64,000 bases of DNA, from contig NZ_LRBG01000037.1 in assembly GCF_001580545.1 (NCBI RefSeq), positions 744,001-808,000 on the forward strand, given 5' to 3'. This stretch comes from Paraburkholderia monticola. GTDB lineage: Bacteria > Pseudomonadota > Gammaproteobacteria > Burkholderiales > Burkholderiaceae. Below are positions 61,907 to 64,000 of the stretch, in pieces. Positions within the stretch are counted from its first letter, which is position 1. Every line of letters begins with the position of its first letter. A program made the position numbers and the translations under genes. The notes beneath the pieces are model-generated. The model was given only the letters and a program-made list of their open reading frames with translations. It ran no database searches and was not told the DNA's origin.

Positions 61907-62560
61907 TGCGCCAGACCCCCCGACGTGAGGACCGTTCCATCGCACGACTGTGAAAGACGTGTCCCACGGACGGTTGATGACAGATGCTAGCACGTCCATT
62001 GCCGTCGAAGTAGGCCTGAGTCGCATGCTGTCTGGGATAGCGTCGCCGATCTTGATGGTGCTCCCGCCCAAGCAGGGGCCCCGCCATTGGGCAATGCTGG
62101 CGTCGAGGGTGTTTTCCGCCGCAGCTTCCTCGTTCTGCGCCCGGTCGAGCATGTCGTTGGCAATCGAGATCCGAGACTTGTCGACGCCTATCTGTCCGAC
62201 AACGACCCGAGCCCTGCGCTAAGGCGTTGTCAAGTTGGCGGCAGTAGGCCAACTGTGTGGCGCACGTGAAGCTATCCTTATCAGATAGCTTTCCTGATTG
62301 CCTCAGAGACAGTCCAACCATGCCATGTGCCGAGACCTTCTTTTAGTATGGCGCGATGACGTGCAGCGTTCATCCGGTGTCATGGAAGCGCGAAGTGCTG
62401 ACGGATCGGGCCGAAGCATGAAAGAAAAGCCTGTGTGCGACGCGCATCGCGAAAGCCACACATTTGGCGTTCTCGTCTACGGGTTGGCTGGTGGCTGTTC
62501 TCGGCGCGGTCGTTTACGCGTGCGGCCGCTTTGACGAAAACGTGCTTTACCTGAGCAAGC
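61907..62560. other. Gene-poor region between lemA and the IS6 remnants
   Basis: About 650 bases without a confident gene. A leftward open stretch from about 62210 through 61910 is in frame with lemA and reads VVVGQIGVDKSRISIANDMLDRAQNEEAAAENTLDASI, a plausible but unrecognised protein remnant. The region also holds the inverted repeat at 62269-62291. Together with the IS6 pieces it looks like an insertion-scarred border. Confidence 0.5.
62269..62291. promoter_or_regulatory. Inverted repeat, 8-bp arms
   Basis: AAGCTATC-CTTATCA-GATAGCTT, perfect over 8 bp with a 7-nt centre. No gene starts close by on either strand, so its role (operator, terminator or insertion scar) is unclear. Confidence 0.35.
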
Positions 62561-62776
62561 TCAGGAATATCCGCCTGCGCCGCCGGATAACCACGGCAGC
62601 TGGTCGGTAACGATCTTGCGCGGCACCGGGTTTGATCGCAGCACCCGCCGGAAGAAGCGCCTTGCCGCGGCCTTGCCGCGACGCTTTTGTACCAGCACGT
62701 CGAACTCGGCACCATGCTCGTCGACCGTACGCCACAACAGATGGCTTTGTCGCGATAACGATGGGAAGTTGAACAA
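62561..62776 (-). mobile_element. IS6-family transposase fragment (catalytic middle part)
   Basis: Leftward translation contains LLWRTVDEHGAEFDVLVQKR and AAARRFFRR...PRKIVTDQL: the first two acidic residues of the DDE triad (VDEHG and VTDQL) and the intervening KRRxKAAxRFF block of IS6/IS26-type transposases. The N-terminal DNA-binding part (about 130 residues) and everything after the second Asp are missing. Non-functional. Confidence 0.85.
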
Positions 62777-62797
62777 AGCTTGATATGGCAGGACTAC

Positions 62798-63010
62798 TCA
62801 TGCTGCCAACGAATAGAACTGTTCGGCGTAAGTTTGTCGGACGCCGCTGTCTTTCATCTGCCCCTTGACGATCATGTGAGCCACTTCTATGCCACCGAGC
62901 AGGATGCGGGCGCACCGGAAATTCTTGAACCCGAGCATGGGGCGGATACGCCGCTTGATCGCGCGGTGGTCCTGCTCGATGATATTGTTCAAGTACTTCG
63001 CCTGCCGGAT
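62798..63010 (-). mobile_element. IS6-family transposase fragment (C-terminal part)
   Basis: Leftward translation contains AKYLNNIIEQDHRAIKRRIRP, MLGFKNF and LLGGIEVAHMIVKGQM, the third catalytic acidic residue (EQDHR) and C-terminus of an IS6-type transposase, ending in a natural stop at 62798. On the transcribed strand this C-terminal piece lies before the catalytic middle piece, so the two cannot be one broken gene in its original order. The 5' part of the reading frame (63010-63115) is unrelated. Confidence 0.85.
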
Positions 63011-63203
63011 CTTGATGGGCGTTTCGCGCTCGGCTTTGCGAACGCGTACTACCGGCCAGGAAGGGACGATGGCGATTTCGCGCCGAAAGACGGTAGTCCG
63101 TTCCACAGAAGACATTCACTGTTGCAAGCATGCGGTGCGATGGGACAAAATGTCTATGGGCTCGGACGAACTAGACTGTCCGCACTATTACAAAGAGAAA
63201 AAC

Positions 63204-63860
63204 ATGCGCCTTTCACGATCCGCCGTTGCATTTGCGAGTTCGCTCGTTGCGCTTGCCCTTTCACTTTATACGGGCCTATATGCGCAGGCTGGGAGTTCTC
63301 CTACCGTTGGCAGAATCGCACCGATTTTCAGTCAGCTTGTCTATTTCCAGGCGCCAGCTAACTTCGTCTCGGTATTCGAAAACACGCATGGTGATCGCTA
63401 CATCCATGAGTGGGTTTTGCCAGGCGAGAGCGTTTCAAACTGGACACAGATGTTGACGGTCACAGGGGCGCAAGATGTGAGCGCAAAGCACCCCGACGCC
63501 ACTCCTAAATCATTTGCAAGCGGCATCGCCGGCGGGTTTCAACGCGCCTGTCCGTCATCTTTCGCCGCGAAGGGAATCTACGAAGGGCAGTTGAACGCGC
63601 GGGACGCGTTCATCATGGTTGTCAGTTGCGGTAATGCGGCGGCGAGTGCCGGGCACAGTGAGACCGCTGCAATTGCCGTGGTCAAAGGAGAAAAGGATTT
63701 CTACACTTTGCAATGGTCTCAGAGAGGCGATGCAACGCCGACTCCGATGGATATTGACGTGAACATCTGGGCCGGAAGAATGAAAGGTCTCATGCCTTTG
63801 AAGCTTTGCCCGATAGTACCCGGTGAACAACCACCGTATCCGAGTTGCGTCGGACATTGA
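63204..63860 (+). CDS. Secreted protein of unknown function
   Basis: A 218-residue protein with a signal peptide (MRLSRSAVAFASSLVALALSLYTGLYAQA) and a mature beta-rich domain with four Cys (CPSSF, VVSCGN, LKLCPI, YPSCVGH), probably two disulfides. Polar aromatic segments such as HEWVLPGESVSNWTQ stand out. An AAGAGAAAA purine stretch precedes the ATG. It lies next to the IS6 remnants. Not recognised; periplasmic or extracellular location is inferred from the signal peptide. Confidence 0.65.
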   Translation: MRLSRSAVAFASSLVALALSLYTGLYAQAGSSPTVGRIAPIFSQLVYFQAPANFVSVFENTHGDRYIHEWVLPGESVSNWTQMLTVTGAQDVSAKHPDATPKSFASGIAGGFQRACPSSFAAKGIYEGQLNARDAFIMVVSCGNAAASAGHSETAAIAVVKGEKDFYTLQWSQRGDATPTPMDIDVNIWAGRMKGLMPLKLCPIVPGEQPPYPSCVGH

Positions 63861-64000
63861 AGTAGGATGGGGCATTCACTATCCCGATCAAATCACCACG
63901 CCTGTCATGGCCATCGTTTCAGGCGAGTGACTGCTGTAACTCACAAAAAAGGCGTCCGGCAATAGAAGGCGGGTGCCTGAATCGGGTCGATCTGAGCCGG

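Noticed and set aside
1..64000. tRNA, rRNA and CRISPR arrays
   Set aside because: I saw no CCA-ended cloverleaf candidates, rRNA core sequences or regularly spaced repeats in the intergenic regions read by eye. A tRNAscan or CRISPR search was not possible here.

Overview
The window is high-GC DNA with dense, mostly leaderless-spaced operons. The gene set (phasin, tyrosine degradation cluster, acetoin dehydrogenase cluster with a sigma-54 activator, patatin, periplasmic trehalase, liv- and pot-type ABC systems, D-amino-acid dehydrogenase) points to a soil or plant-associated betaproteobacterium of the Burkholderia/Paraburkholderia group. This assignment is an inference from gene content and style. 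A KfrA-like protein would fit a secondary replicon but does not prove one.

Positions 1-12.9 kb hold the most unusual part: a divergent cluster that looks like an undescribed small-molecule pathway. Leftward, in one tightly coupled operon, are a Coq4-like protein, an acyl carrier protein, a UbiA-type membrane prenyltransferase, a thioester-reductase-type SDR, a nucleotidyltransferase with a PqqD-like stretch, and a dikinase cut by the left edge. The dikinase has the domain order of rifampicin phosphotransferase or of PigC-type condensing enzymes. Rightward are a GHMP-family protein resembling beta-RFAP synthase (an aryl C-riboside former), a 987-residue radical SAM protein fused to a tryptophanase/tyrosine phenol-lyase domain, and a thymidylate-kinase-like enzyme. 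No ketosynthase or adenylation enzyme is visible, so the pathway probably continues past the left edge.

12.9-17.5 kb is a tyrosine/phenylalanine catabolic block: a divergent Lrp regulator, hppD, an aromatic amino acid permease and an aromatic aminotransferase. 17.5-21.7 kb carries a patatin, an Nramp-like transporter, an XRE regulator and a phasin with a clear sigma-70 promoter and a terminator hairpin. 21.7-23.6 kb is a scrapyard: two or three small proteins, a 3' remnant of a molybdenum hydroxylase gene with a 70-bp identical copy of the intact gene's end, and a GH88-like 3' remnant.

23.6-27.7 kb is an operon for a periplasmic molybdenum hydroxylase with a 2Fe-2S subunit and a triheme cytochrome c; all three genes overlap by ATGA. 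27.9-29.7 kb holds a Tyr/Gly-rich lipoprotein and a YcgR-type PilZ protein. 29.7-37.4 kb is the acetoin system: acoR (frameshifted at a run of eight C on its coding strand), a -24/-12 promoter with upstream inverted repeats, acoX, acoA, acoB, acoC and a dedicated lipoyl synthase.

37.4-45.3 kb contains a KfrA-like coiled-coil protein, a Tat-exported phospholipase C-type lipoprotein, a trehalase, an MFS exporter and DadA. 45.4-53.6 kb has an EF-G-like GTPase, then a liv-type ABC operon with a fused permease-ATPase and, downstream, a bacterioferritin-family protein and a DUF1989 (urea-carboxylase-associated) protein. 53.9-58.9 kb has an Asp/Glu racemase-like enzyme and a complete polyamine-type ABC operon. 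59.2-63.9 kb has an M48 protease/LemA pair, two IS6-family transposase fragments in the wrong relative order, and a secreted protein of unknown function.
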